The translations under genes and the position numbers were made by a program. This document shows, piece by piece, positions 44,700-53,312 of a stretch of DNA of 64,000 nucleotides (the first letter of the stretch is position 1; each line of letters begins with the position of its first letter). This stretch comes from Prochlorococcus sp. AG-402-P18 (lineage in GTDB: Bacteria > Cyanobacteriota > Cyanobacteriia > PCC-6307 > Cyanobiaceae): assembly GCA_003216275.1 (NCBI GenBank), contig QCJC01000007.1, positions 49,848-113,847 on the forward strand, given 5' to 3'. A model generated the notes under the pieces. The model saw only the letters and a list, made by a program, of their open reading frames with translations. It was not told the DNA's origin and ran no database searches.

Positions 44700-45470
44700 T
44701 TATTTCGTATTTAAATGGATTCCACACTCTTCACTGAGACCGCCAAATCTAGTGGATCTTCCTTTTGAATTATTATTCTCTGCTTCACTTGAATGCCAAT
44801 CTCCAACAGTCGAATAACCTTTTTGAAATAATGGGTGTTGAGGTAAATTATTTTTTTCCATGTAGTAGTAAATATCTTTTTTAGTCCAGTTTAAAAGGGG
44901 TCTGAGTGTTAAACGGTCTCTAATGTAATCAATATGAGTCATGGCTTGTCTATTTTTAGTTTGACCTTTTCTTACTCCGCTAGCCCAGCAACGGACATTT
45001 AGATTAGATAAAGTTTTTTCAAGAGGTTCAACCTTACGGATCTGATGATATTTCTCAAGATCTTTTTCTTTTCCTGTTTCCCAAAGTCGACCATATAATG
45101 CCTCCATCCTTGCTGGGGATATCGGACTTTGGGCAACAACCAAATCTAATTCGAATAATTTTGTTAATTCTTCTGCGTAGTTATAAGTTTCTTTTGGGAG
45201 ATAGCCAGTATCGATCCAAATTACTTTTAGCTGTTTTATAGATTTTAATAGCACTGTCATATGGAGTAAGACAGCAGATTGGATCCCAAAACTAGTAGTT
45301 ACAACAAATTGCTCATTAAATTGATGATGACCCCATTGCAGTTGATCTTGAGCTGAAATTCTTTCAAGATCTTTGCTTGTTTCATCAAGCGATTTCACTA
45401 AAAAAGTTTGAGGAAGTTTGGTTGCTTCATCACACTCACTGTTGAAATTGGTTTGGGATTCTTGCTTCAT
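44700..45470 (-). CDS. cysH: Phosphoadenylylsulfate (PAPS) reductase
   Basis: A 256-aa CysH. The PP-loop-like sequence is VVTTSFGIQSAVLLHMTV (about 56-73, SFG). The catalytic tail is ECGIHLN (about 248-254) with its single essential Cys. Next to the substrate segment the sequence reads YHQIRKVEPL, without the CC pair of APS reductases, so it belongs to the PAPS type lacking an Fe-S cluster. It is part of sulfate assimilation. It is divergent from the NDH-2 gene; coaX follows on the same strand. Confidence 0.93.
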   Translation of the reverse strand: MKQESQTNFNSECDEATKLPQTFLVKSLDETSKDLERISAQDQLQWGHHQFNEQFVVTTSFGIQSAVLLHMTVLLKSIKQLKVIWIDTGYLPKETYNYAEELTKLFELDLVVAQSPISPARMEALYGRLWETGKEKDLEKYHQIRKVEPLEKTLSNLNVRCWASGVRKGQTKNRQAMTHIDYIRDRLTLRPLLNWTKKDIYYYMEKNNLPQHPLFQKGYSTVGDWHSSEAENNNSKGRSTRFGGLSEECGIHLNTK

Positions 45471-45541
45471 ATTTGAGAATTGAATGCCGAATCTTGAAAA
45501 GTTTGTTTATGGTCTTCTTAATTATCTTAGATCCAGTCCCC

Positions 45542-46744
45542 ATGGACTTGAACAATTTGAAATCTGAATCAATAGTTGTATTAGGTGGTGGCTTTGGAGG
45601 ACTTTCTACTGTCATAGCTTTATTAGCTAATTTAGGAGAAATTCCAATCATTTTGATTGACCAAAATGAAAGATTTCTATTTAAGCCATTTCTTTATGAA
45701 TTGTTAGCTGATGAACTTTCGTTATGGGAGGCAGCGCCAAAATATTCTGCTTTGGCTTCAGAGTTAGGATTTATTTTTGTACAAGATACTGTTGTTGAGA
45801 TAGATAAACTAAAAGGGAAGATAAGTACTTTATCGAAGCTAGAAATAAAATATTCTCAGCTTGTAATAAGCACAGGAATGATTACCGATTATTCTGGAGT
45901 TGAAGGATTAAAAGACTATGCATATGGTTTTTCAAATTTGTATGACCTTGGCAGAATTAAAGAATTAATAGCTAGAATAAATTGTTCTTCTGAATGTAAA
46001 AAACCTTTAGTAATATCAGGAGCTGGCCCAACTGGTGTTGAGCTGGCATGCAAGATTTCTGATCTAGTTAATAATCGTATACAAATATATTTGGTTGAAA
46101 AAGGGAAAAAAGTTTTACAAAACTGTAAATCCTTTAATCGTGAGAAATCAATTGAGGCATTGGGAAAAAGAAATATAAAAATTTACTTAGAACATGTTGT
46201 GAAATCTGTAAATCTTAATTATTTAGAACTTTCAAGTGCTTATGATCAAAGTAAGAATATAGAAATGATTGATTATTTTTCTTTGATATGGACAGCAGGT
46301 TTACAGCCTAGTTCGTTAAACCTATTACAACCTTTTTTGAAAGGAAATAAGAAGATCGAAGTTAATGAATTTTTGCAAATAAATGAATTTAAAAATATAT
46401 TTTTTGTTGGAGACATTGCTTTTGATAAATTAAATCGAGTGCCTCCATCGGCTCAAGCGGCAATGCAACAAGGTGTTGTAACAGCCCAAAATATTATTTC
46501 TCTTAGGAACGGAGATAAACTTAGGCCATTCGAATTTGAGAGTCTAGGCGAAATGTTGAGTCTTGGTATTGGTCATGCTTCAATAACAGGATATGGAATT
46601 ACTTTGGCAGGATCTTTTGCTTTTGAAATTAGGCGTTTGGTGTATCTCATGCGAATGCCTGGCCTGGCTCAATCTTTGAAATCAACAGGTTCATGGTTAT
46701 TTAGTCAAAAATTAATTAATAGTTTATTTTTTCAATATCGATAG
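45542..46744 (+). CDS. Type II NADH dehydrogenase (NDH-2-like)
   Basis: A 400-aa FAD/NAD(P) flavoprotein. The first nucleotide site is VVLGGGFGGLST (about 13-24), the second is ISGAGPTGVELACKI (about 159-173). The C-terminal FAD closing motif FVGDIAFDKLNRVPPSAQAAMQQG (split as FVGDIA and PPSAQAAMQQG, about 288-311) is typical of NDH-2. It oxidises NADH and reduces plastoquinone without pumping. The frame opens 23 codons earlier (45473), but the ATG at 45542 (MDLNNLKSESIVV) gives the family length. It has a hydrophobic C-terminal end for membrane contact. Confidence 0.88.
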   Translation: MDLNNLKSESIVVLGGGFGGLSTVIALLANLGEIPIILIDQNERFLFKPFLYELLADELSLWEAAPKYSALASELGFIFVQDTVVEIDKLKGKISTLSKLEIKYSQLVISTGMITDYSGVEGLKDYAYGFSNLYDLGRIKELIARINCSSECKKPLVISGAGPTGVELACKISDLVNNRIQIYLVEKGKKVLQNCKSFNREKSIEALGKRNIKIYLEHVVKSVNLNYLELSSAYDQSKNIEMIDYFSLIWTAGLQPSSLNLLQPFLKGNKKIEVNEFLQINEFKNIFFVGDIAFDKLNRVPPSAQAAMQQGVVTAQNIISLRNGDKLRPFEFESLGEMLSLGIGHASITGYGITLAGSFAFEIRRLVYLMRMPGLAQSLKSTGSWLFSQKLINSLFFQYR

Positions 46745-46814
46745 TTCCTTTTCGCAGTAGTCTGAAATTAATACTTCTACAGAATTAGTTTGAGAGGTTA
46801 TTAATTAAAGAATT

Positions 46815-48632
46815 ATGAGTGAGATATTAACTGTTTTAGAAAATCCTAAAGCTGTCATAACACTGGCAGTTTTAGTCATTGCAGTTTTTTTATTTGTAAG
46901 TAGCGCTCTAGCGCCTGAATTGACTGGCCTTTTGAGTGTCGCATTACTAATGGGTACGGGAGTACTTTCTCCACAAAAAGCATTGGCTGGTTTTGGCAGT
47001 CCTGCTCTAATTACCTTGATGGGTTTGTTCGCTGTATCTGCTGCACTTTTTAAGAGCGGTGCTCTTGATCGCTTGAGAGAGTTAATTGCCTCTGAAAGCA
47101 TTAGGACACCCCGTAGATTAATAGCTTTGCTTGGATTGGTTGTCGCTCCAATCTCAGGGGTAGTTCCTAATACTCCTGTAGTTGCATCCCTTTTGCCAGT
47201 AATTGAGTCTTGGTGCATTAAACGAAAATTATCTCCATCGCGTGTATTACTTCCACTGTCTTTCGCCACAGTTCTAGGAGGAACACTAACTCTTCTTGGA
47301 AGTTCAGTGAATTTACTGGTAAGCGATATTAGTGATCAACTTGGTTACGGCTCTTTTGATTTATTTACCTTTACTGCCATTGGGGTACCTATATGGCTTT
47401 TTGGTACAGCGTATATGTTGTTAGCTCCTCAATCCCTTTTGCCAGACAGAGGTAGGATTAGTTCAGAATATGGTGGGAGTTCGGATCAGACTGGCTATTT
47501 TACAGAAGTTACAATTCCTGCTGACTCAGAACTCGTTGGACATTCCTTGAGAAATAGTCGTCTTCAAAGAAGATTTGATGTAGATGTCCTGGAGATACAA
47601 CGAGAAAATGAAAGGTTTTTACCACCTTTAGCTGATCGCATAATTCAACCTGGTGATCGTTTGTTAATAAGAATTACACGATCAGATCTTTTGCGATTAA
47701 AACAAGAACATACTGTTCAGTTAAACAAAAATTTAAATACTGAAAAAAATTTCTTCCTTTCAAATATTGATAAAGGCCAACAAACTGTAGAAGTTCTTTT
47801 ACCTGCTGGATCGACCTTGGCTGGTGCTAGTTTGCGAGAACTTAGATTTAGACAAAGGCACAATGCAACTGTTTTAGCTTTAAGAAGAGGCCAACAAACT
47901 GTTCAAGAACGCTTAGGTCAAGCAATTTTAAGAGAGGGGGATGTTTTACTTCTTCAAGCACCTAGAGATTCAATTCGAGGATTGCAAGATAATAATGACC
48001 TTCTTGTTTTGGATCAATTTGAGAATGATCTACCAACTCTTACTAGAAAGCCAATAGCAATTGGAATTGCTGTAGCAATGTTGATTATCCCCTCGATAAC
48101 TGATTTGCCTTTGGTAGCTTCTGTCTTAATAGCTGTAATTGGAATGGTATGGGGTGGATGCTTAAGGCCTGCAGAGGTTCAAAGATCAATTCGACTGGAT
48201 GTCATTCTCTTGCTTGGATCACTTTCTAGCTTTAGTGTCGCGATGCAAACAACTGGTCTGGCTGACGCTTTTGCAAAAAGTTTGATTTTAGTTTTGCAAG
48301 ACTTGCCTACCTATAATTCGTTGCTTGTGATTTTTCTCTCAACCACAATATTTACTCAATTTGTTAGTAACGCAGCTTCAGTAGCTCTTTTGGCTCCAAT
48401 AGCAGTTCAATTAGCTGAAAGCCTGCATCTTCCTCCGTTGGCACTTTTAATAACAGTTCTTTTTGGGGCTAGCCAGTCATTTCTTACGCCTATGGGATAT
48501 CAAACTAATCTCATGGTATTTGCTCCTGGACGTTATCAGTTTTTAGATGTAACTAGATATGGAGCTGGTTTAACAATTTTGATGACTTTTCTTGTACCGG
48601 GATTGATTTTACTGAAGTATGGTGTTCAATAA
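46815..48632 (+). CDS. SLC13-type anion/Na+ symporter with two RCK_C domains
   Basis: A 605-aa transporter. Residues 1-~200 and ~410-605 are the split DASS/ArsB-CitM-type membrane halves, with about ten helices and conserved PNTPVVASLLPV and SNAASVALLAPIAV. Between them lie two soluble RCK_C (TrkA_C) domains (about 225-300 and 315-390; signature GHSLRNSRLQRR and LAGASLRELRFRQRH), a layout seen in bacterial sulfate or dicarboxylate carriers. It is followed by ktrB and ktrA in the same direction, suggesting joint ion homeostasis. Substrate (sulfate, dicarboxylate or other anion) is not provable. Confidence 0.9.
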   Translation: MSEILTVLENPKAVITLAVLVIAVFLFVSSALAPELTGLLSVALLMGTGVLSPQKALAGFGSPALITLMGLFAVSAALFKSGALDRLRELIASESIRTPRRLIALLGLVVAPISGVVPNTPVVASLLPVIESWCIKRKLSPSRVLLPLSFATVLGGTLTLLGSSVNLLVSDISDQLGYGSFDLFTFTAIGVPIWLFGTAYMLLAPQSLLPDRGRISSEYGGSSDQTGYFTEVTIPADSELVGHSLRNSRLQRRFDVDVLEIQRENERFLPPLADRIIQPGDRLLIRITRSDLLRLKQEHTVQLNKNLNTEKNFFLSNIDKGQQTVEVLLPAGSTLAGASLRELRFRQRHNATVLALRRGQQTVQERLGQAILREGDVLLLQAPRDSIRGLQDNNDLLVLDQFENDLPTLTRKPIAIGIAVAMLIIPSITDLPLVASVLIAVIGMVWGGCLRPAEVQRSIRLDVILLLGSLSSFSVAMQTTGLADAFAKSLILVLQDLPTYNSLLVIFLSTTIFTQFVSNAASVALLAPIAVQLAESLHLPPLALLITVLFGASQSFLTPMGYQTNLMVFAPGRYQFLDVTRYGAGLTILMTFLVPGLILLKYGVQ

Positions 48633-48733
48633 TTTTGCAATATGATTGTTAATTTTATAAGAAAATTTCAATTCCTCATTTTATTTTGCTTGTCTAAAGT
48701 AAATGAGATTATAACCTGTCTTTATTAGAGGAA

Positions 48734-50119
48734 GTGAGCATTAGGACAGACACTTACAGAAGGCTAACAGTTCCACAGTTCACTGTTGCAACTGGTTTAT
48801 TGGTCATAACTTTTGGAACCTTTTTACTGGCGACTCCATTATGTTCTAATACAAATGTCGGTTTATGGGAGGCATTATTTACTGCTACATCTGCTGTAAC
48901 CGTTACTGGACTATCAATTATCGATGTAGGAATAGACTTAACATTTTTTGGCCAATTAGTTTTGGCATTTATGTTGCTGACTGGTGGACTTGGATTGATG
49001 GCAATTACTACATTTTTACAAGGTTTTATTGTTAGTGGAACAGAGTTGAAAACACGTCTTGATAGAGGAAAAACTCTTGACGAATTTGGAGTTGGGGGTG
49101 TGGGAAAAACATTTAGAGGTATTGCTATAACAGCAGCTATCCTTATTTTTCTGGGTGCTATTTCTTTATACTTTTTTGGTTTCAACGATATATCTAGCTC
49201 AAGTGAAAGGCTTTGGGCATCAGTATTTCATAGTATATCTGCTTATAATAATGCTGGATTTAGCTTATGGTCTGATAGTTTACAAGATTATAGAAGTAAT
49301 AGAGTTGTTAATTCTGTGTTGATTATATTAATTATCTTAGGTGGATTTGGATGGAGAGTCACAAATGACATTTGGATAAATCGTAGGTCTTTGAAATTAA
49401 AAAATCTCAGTCTTCATACCCGTTTGGTAATAAGAACATCTCTAATATTAATTTCTTTGGGTTTTTTAGGATTAATTTTGACCGAATCTTTAGCAAAGGG
49501 AAGTTTTTTATATTCAATTAACTTTTATGATCGTATTTTGACCACTTTATTTACCTCTGTAAGTGCACGAACTGCAGGTTTTTCGAATTTACCAATTTCA
49601 ATAGAAACCGTCTCTGATTCCGGTCTTTTATTGATTATGTTTCTAATGTTTATTGGAGCCAGTCCTGGTGGAACTGGTGGAGGGATTAAAACGACAACTA
49701 TTGCTGCATTGATGGCAGCGACAAGATCGACTTTAAGAGGTCAAAATGAAATTATTATTCGTAATCGTCAGATTTCGGACAAGGTAGTTCTTAAAGCTGT
49801 TGGTATAACTGTAGGTTCATTACTATTTGTTTTGATTATGGCTTTATTATTAAGTTTGAGTAATGGATTAAATGGTGAGGATAATTTTTCATTTTTAGAG
49901 ATGCTTTTCACATGTATTTCAGCTTTTGCGACAGTTGGTTTTGATCTTGGGGTTACCTCTGAGCTTGGACATTTTGGTCAATTGGTACTTGTTATTGGGA
50001 TGTTTGTTGGCAGACTGGGTATCCTTTTATTCTTGAGCGCAATATGGCAAGCTCTTAATAAAACCAGGCTTCAACATCGCAATCGAATTGGTTACCCAAA
50101 GGAAGATCTCTATGTTTAA
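48734..50119 (+). CDS. ktrB: K+ uptake channel-transporter subunit KtrB/TrkH type
   Basis: A 461-aa TrkH/Ktr family protein with four repeated pore motifs. Selectivity-filter-like turns are SAVTVTGLSIID (about 50-61), NNAGFSLWS (about 173-181), SARTAGFSNLPI (about 276-287) and ATVGFDLGV (about 397-405), each with a central Gly. GGGIKTTT follows the third. Start GTG 48734. Together with the adjacent KtrA it forms a K+ uptake system, important for osmotic balance in seawater. KtrB fits better than TrkH because of the shorter N-terminus, but the two cannot be fully separated. Confidence 0.92.
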   Translation: MSIRTDTYRRLTVPQFTVATGLLVITFGTFLLATPLCSNTNVGLWEALFTATSAVTVTGLSIIDVGIDLTFFGQLVLAFMLLTGGLGLMAITTFLQGFIVSGTELKTRLDRGKTLDEFGVGGVGKTFRGIAITAAILIFLGAISLYFFGFNDISSSSERLWASVFHSISAYNNAGFSLWSDSLQDYRSNRVVNSVLIILIILGGFGWRVTNDIWINRRSLKLKNLSLHTRLVIRTSLILISLGFLGLILTESLAKGSFLYSINFYDRILTTLFTSVSARTAGFSNLPISIETVSDSGLLLIMFLMFIGASPGGTGGGIKTTTIAALMAATRSTLRGQNEIIIRNRQISDKVVLKAVGITVGSLLFVLIMALLLSLSNGLNGEDNFSFLEMLFTCISAFATVGFDLGVTSELGHFGQLVLVIGMFVGRLGILLFLSAIWQALNKTRLQHRNRIGYPKEDLYV

Positions 50120-50131
50120 GGAGGACGAATC

Positions 50132-50836
50132 ATGAGTGATTGGTGGCAGTGGTCTCCAAAACGAGCAAACCAGGAACTTGGTTTCGCCGTAGTTGGCATA
50201 GGTCGTTTTGGCAGTGCAGTTTGTAGAGAGTTAATAAGGAATGGAGCTGATGTATTAGCAATTGATGCCTCTGCAAAGGCAATAGAAGAATTGCGTCAGC
50301 TTGAGCCAACAATTGAAGCGAGGGTCGTTGATTCAACTGATGAGGAATCAATGAAAGAAGCTGGAGTCCTTGAGATGGGCACCGTTGTAGTAGGTATAAG
50401 TGAACCAATTGAGGCAAGTATCACAACAACTCTTATTGCGAAAGATACAGATGGAAGTTTAGTCAAACAAGTGATTGCAAGGGCAACAAGTGATTTGCAT
50501 GAAAAAATGCTAAAAAGAGTAGGAGCTGATCGAGTGGTTTTCCCTTCTAGAATGCAAGGAGAAAGATTGGGTTTGGAGTTAGTAAGACCTAATTTGATTG
50601 AAAGATTAGAGTTAGATGACAAAACTGGTATTGATGAAATAAAAGTACCTGAAGTTTTTATTGGTCGTTCTTTACGAGATTTGAATCTCAGAAAGAATTA
50701 CTTTGTTAATGTTTTAGCTGCAGGTCCTGCTCAGTTACTCACTGTCAATCCCCCAGCTAAATATATTTTGGAAAAAGATCATGTTCTCGTAGTGATGGGC
50801 TCGATGGAAGATCTCCAAAAATTACCCCAAACTTAA
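50132..50836 (+). CDS. ktrA: K+ uptake regulatory subunit KtrA (RCK protein)
   Basis: A 234-aa cytosolic protein. RCK_N with the Rossmann turn VVGIGRFGSAVCREL (about 20-34), then RCK_C near 155-225 (EVFIGRSLRDLNLRKNY... LEKDHVLVVMGSME). It binds nucleotide (NAD or ATP/ADP) and gates the KtrB dimer. It starts 12 bp after ktrB with a GGAGG ribosome site, so the two are co-translated. The anmK gene follows 3 bp downstream. Confidence 0.94.
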   Translation: MSDWWQWSPKRANQELGFAVVGIGRFGSAVCRELIRNGADVLAIDASAKAIEELRQLEPTIEARVVDSTDEESMKEAGVLEMGTVVVGISEPIEASITTTLIAKDTDGSLVKQVIARATSDLHEKMLKRVGADRVVFPSRMQGERLGLELVRPNLIERLELDDKTGIDEIKVPEVFIGRSLRDLNLRKNYFVNVLAAGPAQLLTVNPPAKYILEKDHVLVVMGSMEDLQKLPQT

Positions 50837-50839
50837 TTT

Positions 50840-51976
50840 ATGCGGGTTCTAGGTTTGATGAGTGGGACAAGTGCTGATGGAATAGATGCAGTTTTAGTTG
50901 AATTCAAAGGTAATCCTTCTAAACCAAATTGGAAAATTTTGAATACTTATTCATTTGAATATCCATATTCAATTAGAGAAAAAATTCTAAAAGTTTCTCA
51001 AGGATTAAAAATTGATAGCAAAAATTGGATGGAATTAGCAGAGGAAATTACGGAATTAAATGCTTTTGCTGCAAATGCTTGTGACCCTTATTCGTCTGCA
51101 GAGGTTGTGGGATGTCACGGCCAAACTTTATTTCATAGAAGTGCAACAAATTCTGAACGTGGTGGAAGTATTCAAATCCTTCTAGGACCATTATTGGCAA
51201 ATATGTTAAATCAAACTGTTATTTATGATTTCAGATCAAAAGATATTGCTTCCCGAGGACATGGTGCACCTTTGGTACCTTTAGTGGATGAAAGTTTAGT
51301 TGGAAGAGTGTATGGATGGAGAGGAATTTTGAATCTTGGAGGAATAGCAAATCTCACAATTATTCCACCCAAAACTGGATTTGATAAAAATTCTCAATGT
51401 ATAGGATGGGATTGTGGTCCGGCTAACTCTCTCATTGATCTAGCTGTTGAAGAATGTAGCAAATCAGAATCGAAATTTGATGATAATGGATCTTTAGCAT
51501 CTCTTGGAAAGCCTAAATTAAATATTATTCAAAACTGGTTAAAAGAACCTTTTTTTCATCAAGAACCTCCTCGATCTACAGGAAGGGAACAATTTGGTTT
51601 CCAAGACTTACAAAAAAGAAAAAAAGAATTAGGTAATATTTCAAATCAAGATTTATTATCAACACTCACTAAATTTACTGCATCTATAGTTGCTCAGGAT
51701 TTAGACAATCTTTTTAAGAAAAGGAAAATAAGTCTAATTGAGCTTTTAGTTGCAGGAGGAGGAGTTAACAATTTATTTTTAATGAGACAATTGAAAAAAG
51801 AATGTTTTGGTGTTCACATAAGAAATATTAATGAAATTGGTTTACCTTCGCAATTTAGAGAAGCTTTGGCATTTGCAACTTTATCTTGGTGGCATGTTCT
51901 AGGTAAAAAAGTTGATCCTAAGTTTGTTACAGGAGCAGATCAATCAATCCTCTATGGAGTCAGAGTTGATCCTTAG
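50840..51976 (+). CDS. anmK: Anhydro-N-acetylmuramic acid kinase
   Basis: A 378-aa kinase of the ASKHA-type fold: [15 protein letters not shown] (7-21), [12 protein letters not shown] (about 140-151, with the catalytic Asp) and [16 protein letters not shown] (about 194-209). It phosphorylates anhydro-MurNAc from cell-wall turnover to MurNAc-6-P. It is 3 bp behind ktrA, hence in the ion-transport transcript, but the link is likely positional only. No murQ seen in the window. Confidence 0.95.
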   Translation: MRVLGLMSGTSADGIDAVLVEFKGNPSKPNWKILNTYSFEYPYSIREKILKVSQGLKIDSKNWMELAEEITELNAFAANACDPYSSAEVVGCHGQTLFHRSATNSERGGSIQILLGPLLANMLNQTVIYDFRSKDIASRGHGAPLVPLVDESLVGRVYGWRGILNLGGIANLTIIPPKTGFDKNSQCIGWDCGPANSLIDLAVEECSKSESKFDDNGSLASLGKPKLNIIQNWLKEPFFHQEPPRSTGREQFGFQDLQKRKKELGNISNQDLLSTLTKFTASIVAQDLDNLFKKRKISLIELLVAGGGVNNLFLMRQLKKECFGVHIRNINEIGLPSQFREALAFATLSWWHVLGKKVDPKFVTGADQSILYGVRVDP

Positions 51977-51994
51977 ATTAGCTTGATTGAATCA

Positions 51995-52297
51995 TCAGTT
52001 TTTTTTAAACCTTAGTCTTTTTGGAACACCTTTTAATCGTTGTGTTTTTTGCGTTTCTAATGAATTTATAAAATCTTGTGTTCTAGTTTTCTTACTTTCT
52101 AATTCTTTAGATGATGATATTTCGCTGGATTCATAACGCTTAATTCCTTCCTGGATTAAAACTTTTGCCATATTGCTGACAGTCCTAGACTCTTGTTGAG
52201 CTAAGTCAGATAACTTTTTACATAAATCTTCTGGTAATACAACTTGAATCCGAGGCGATTTTTGATTCCCGTTTGATGAGTTTTGACGAGTAGCCAT
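51995..52297 (-). CDS. Ribbon-helix-helix (CopG/Arc-type) DNA-binding protein, 100 aa
   Basis: The N-terminal strand PRIQVVLPEDLCKKLSDLAQQE followed by SRTVSNMAKVLIQEGIKRY (about 15-54) is a clear ribbon-helix-helix fold. A lysine/threonine-rich C-terminus (KTRTQDFINSLETQKTQRLK) follows. Such proteins bind palindromes as dimers and often control their own gene or a toxin partner. No toxin gene lies next to it, but the divergent promoter region contains several palindromes (52326-52369), good candidate operators. Start ATG 52297. Confidence 0.8.
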   Translation of the reverse strand: MATRQNSSNGNQKSPRIQVVLPEDLCKKLSDLAQQESRTVSNMAKVLIQEGIKRYESSEISSSKELESKKTRTQDFINSLETQKTQRLKGVPKRLRFKKN

Positions 52298-52325
52298 GCC
52301 TCTAGGAAACTAACCGGTAGTTAAT

Positions 52326-52369
52326 AGTGTACACTTATACCTAAGGATAGTATCCTTGTGTATGATACT
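52326..52369. promoter_or_regulatory. Nested palindromes in the divergent promoter of the RHH gene
   Basis: Three inverted repeats: AGTGTACACT (52326-52335), AAGGATA-G-TATCCTT (52343-52357) and AGTATC-N9-GATACT (52349-52369). They lie 29-72 bp upstream of the RHH start and 66-109 bp before the divergent 120-aa gene. They are the right kind and place for dimeric RHH operator sites; binding is inferred. Confidence 0.55.
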
Positions 52370-52434
52370 TGAAGCTCTGTCCTGTTTTGCCTCATTGCCC
52401 TCTACTTGATTTCTGATTAACAAGGAGTAATTTC

Positions 52435-52797
52435 ATGTCTAAGCCTTCTCTTCCTGAAACATCTCATAGCTCCCTATCTTCTGGTGTTGTTTCTAGTGAT
52501 CAAGCAGTCGTAAAACGACCCAGAAGGAAGAGTCGTCGTAATAGTAAGAATGGTGATGTATTAATTTCTGCTGTGGTGAGCTCATACTTATTGACTCATT
52601 TGCATCATGTTTTGCAACGGGCTGAATATGGGGCTAGTAAAGAAGGTAGATCATCACATGCAGCAAATTTTGCACAACTTCGTAAAGTGCTATGTATGGA
52701 TGCAAGAAGTATGAAAGATGCTTCGGCACTAGGCTTAAAGGAAACTGATTTAGAAAAGGGCAATCAATCGTCTAGCTTTCAGACAAAAGCCGCTTAA
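52435..52797 (+). CDS. Basic hypothetical protein, 120 aa
   Basis: A Ser-rich N-terminus leads into a very basic stretch VVKRPRRKSRRNSKNG (about 25-40), then a helical region (ISAVVSSYLLTHLHHVLQRAEY), a central SHAANFAQLRKVLCMDARSM and a polar tail. It has good translation signals (AAGGAG 7 bp before ATG). The basic patch suggests nucleic-acid binding, but no domain is recognised. It is divergent from the RHH regulator across the palindromes, so it may be its target. Confidence 0.65.
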   Translation: MSKPSLPETSHSSLSSGVVSSDQAVVKRPRRKSRRNSKNGDVLISAVVSSYLLTHLHHVLQRAEYGASKEGRSSHAANFAQLRKVLCMDARSMKDASALGLKETDLEKGNQSSSFQTKAA

Positions 52798-52831
52798 TTG
52801 AATAATCTTCTAATAGTTACTTTTTTTTCTT

Positions 52832-53062
52832 ATGACCAGCAATGCTGCAGAGCTTTATAAGCTAATTAATGCTGATCCTGAAAAAAAACAGAATTTGTTC
52901 CGTCAAGCTCTTCAGAACCCTAAAGGTGCTATGAAATCTATTTGTGCACTTGGAATCGAAATGAATCTACCTGTTACGTCAGAAGAGGTGAAGGAATATT
53001 TATCTACCATTGATGATGTAGATACAAAACAATGGCTAATAAAAGCTAGAGGAGGGTTGTAA
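52832..53062 (+). CDS. Nif11-leader-like small protein, 76 aa
   Basis: The sequence resembles the Nif11 domain found in leaders of cyanobacterial RiPP precursors: AAELYKLINADPEKKQNLFR, QNPKGAMKSICALGIEMN, then PVTSEEVKEYLS (about 5-60), i.e. helices, a GxxL-type turn and a final helix. It ends IKARGGL, a Gly-Gly plus one residue, where a leader/core junction would lie, but there is almost no core. No lanthionine synthetase or C39 peptidase gene is nearby. It may be a stand-alone Nif11 protein or a leader remnant. Its stop abuts the next (minus-strand) small gene. Confidence 0.6.
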   Translation: MTSNAAELYKLINADPEKKQNLFRQALQNPKGAMKSICALGIEMNLPVTSEEVKEYLSTIDDVDTKQWLIKARGGL

Positions 53063-53227
53063 TTAATTTTTGAATTTAGATGGCTTTTCTAATGTTCCTC
53101 TAACATTTTCTTTAATCCCTCTGCGATCGTAGCCTCCTCCACCTGCCATCGTCCAAAAAAACCAATAACTTGGGATTGCCAGAGCAGCTGCCAGAAATAA
53201 CGCGGTAATTTGTTCTAGTCTTAACAT
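53063..53227 (-). CDS. Small one-helix membrane protein, 54 aa
   Basis: MLRLEQITALFLAAALAIPS continues to YWFFWTMAGGGGYDRRG, giving one membrane helix (about 7-27), a Gly-rich turn, and a basic soluble tail (IKENVRGTLEKPSKFKN). The frame runs from ATG 53227 to TAA 53063, with its stop directly against the stop of the Nif11-like gene. It is too short for usual gene calling. The layout is typical of small thylakoid proteins, but no named subunit matches. Confidence 0.6.
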   Translation of the reverse strand: MLRLEQITALFLAAALAIPSYWFFWTMAGGGGYDRRGIKENVRGTLEKPSKFKN

Positions 53228-53312
53228 GAGCTTATATTTGTAATGTAATTTAAATTAGTTGTATCTGTTAAACCTAGATGATTGAAGGTAATTCACATGA
53301 GGTTTTCTTTTA

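Noticed and set aside
44700..44727. Longer CoaX N-terminus overlapping cysH
   Set aside because: It would overlap cysH by 28 bp and lacks family similarity; the GTG at 44685 has an AGGA upstream.
45473..45541. N-terminal extension of the NDH-2 protein (MRIECRILKSLFMVFLIILD)
   Set aside because: NDH-2 proteins start just before the FAD glycine motif; the extension is hydrophobic but lies in the promoter region shared with cysH, and ATG 45542 fits the family.
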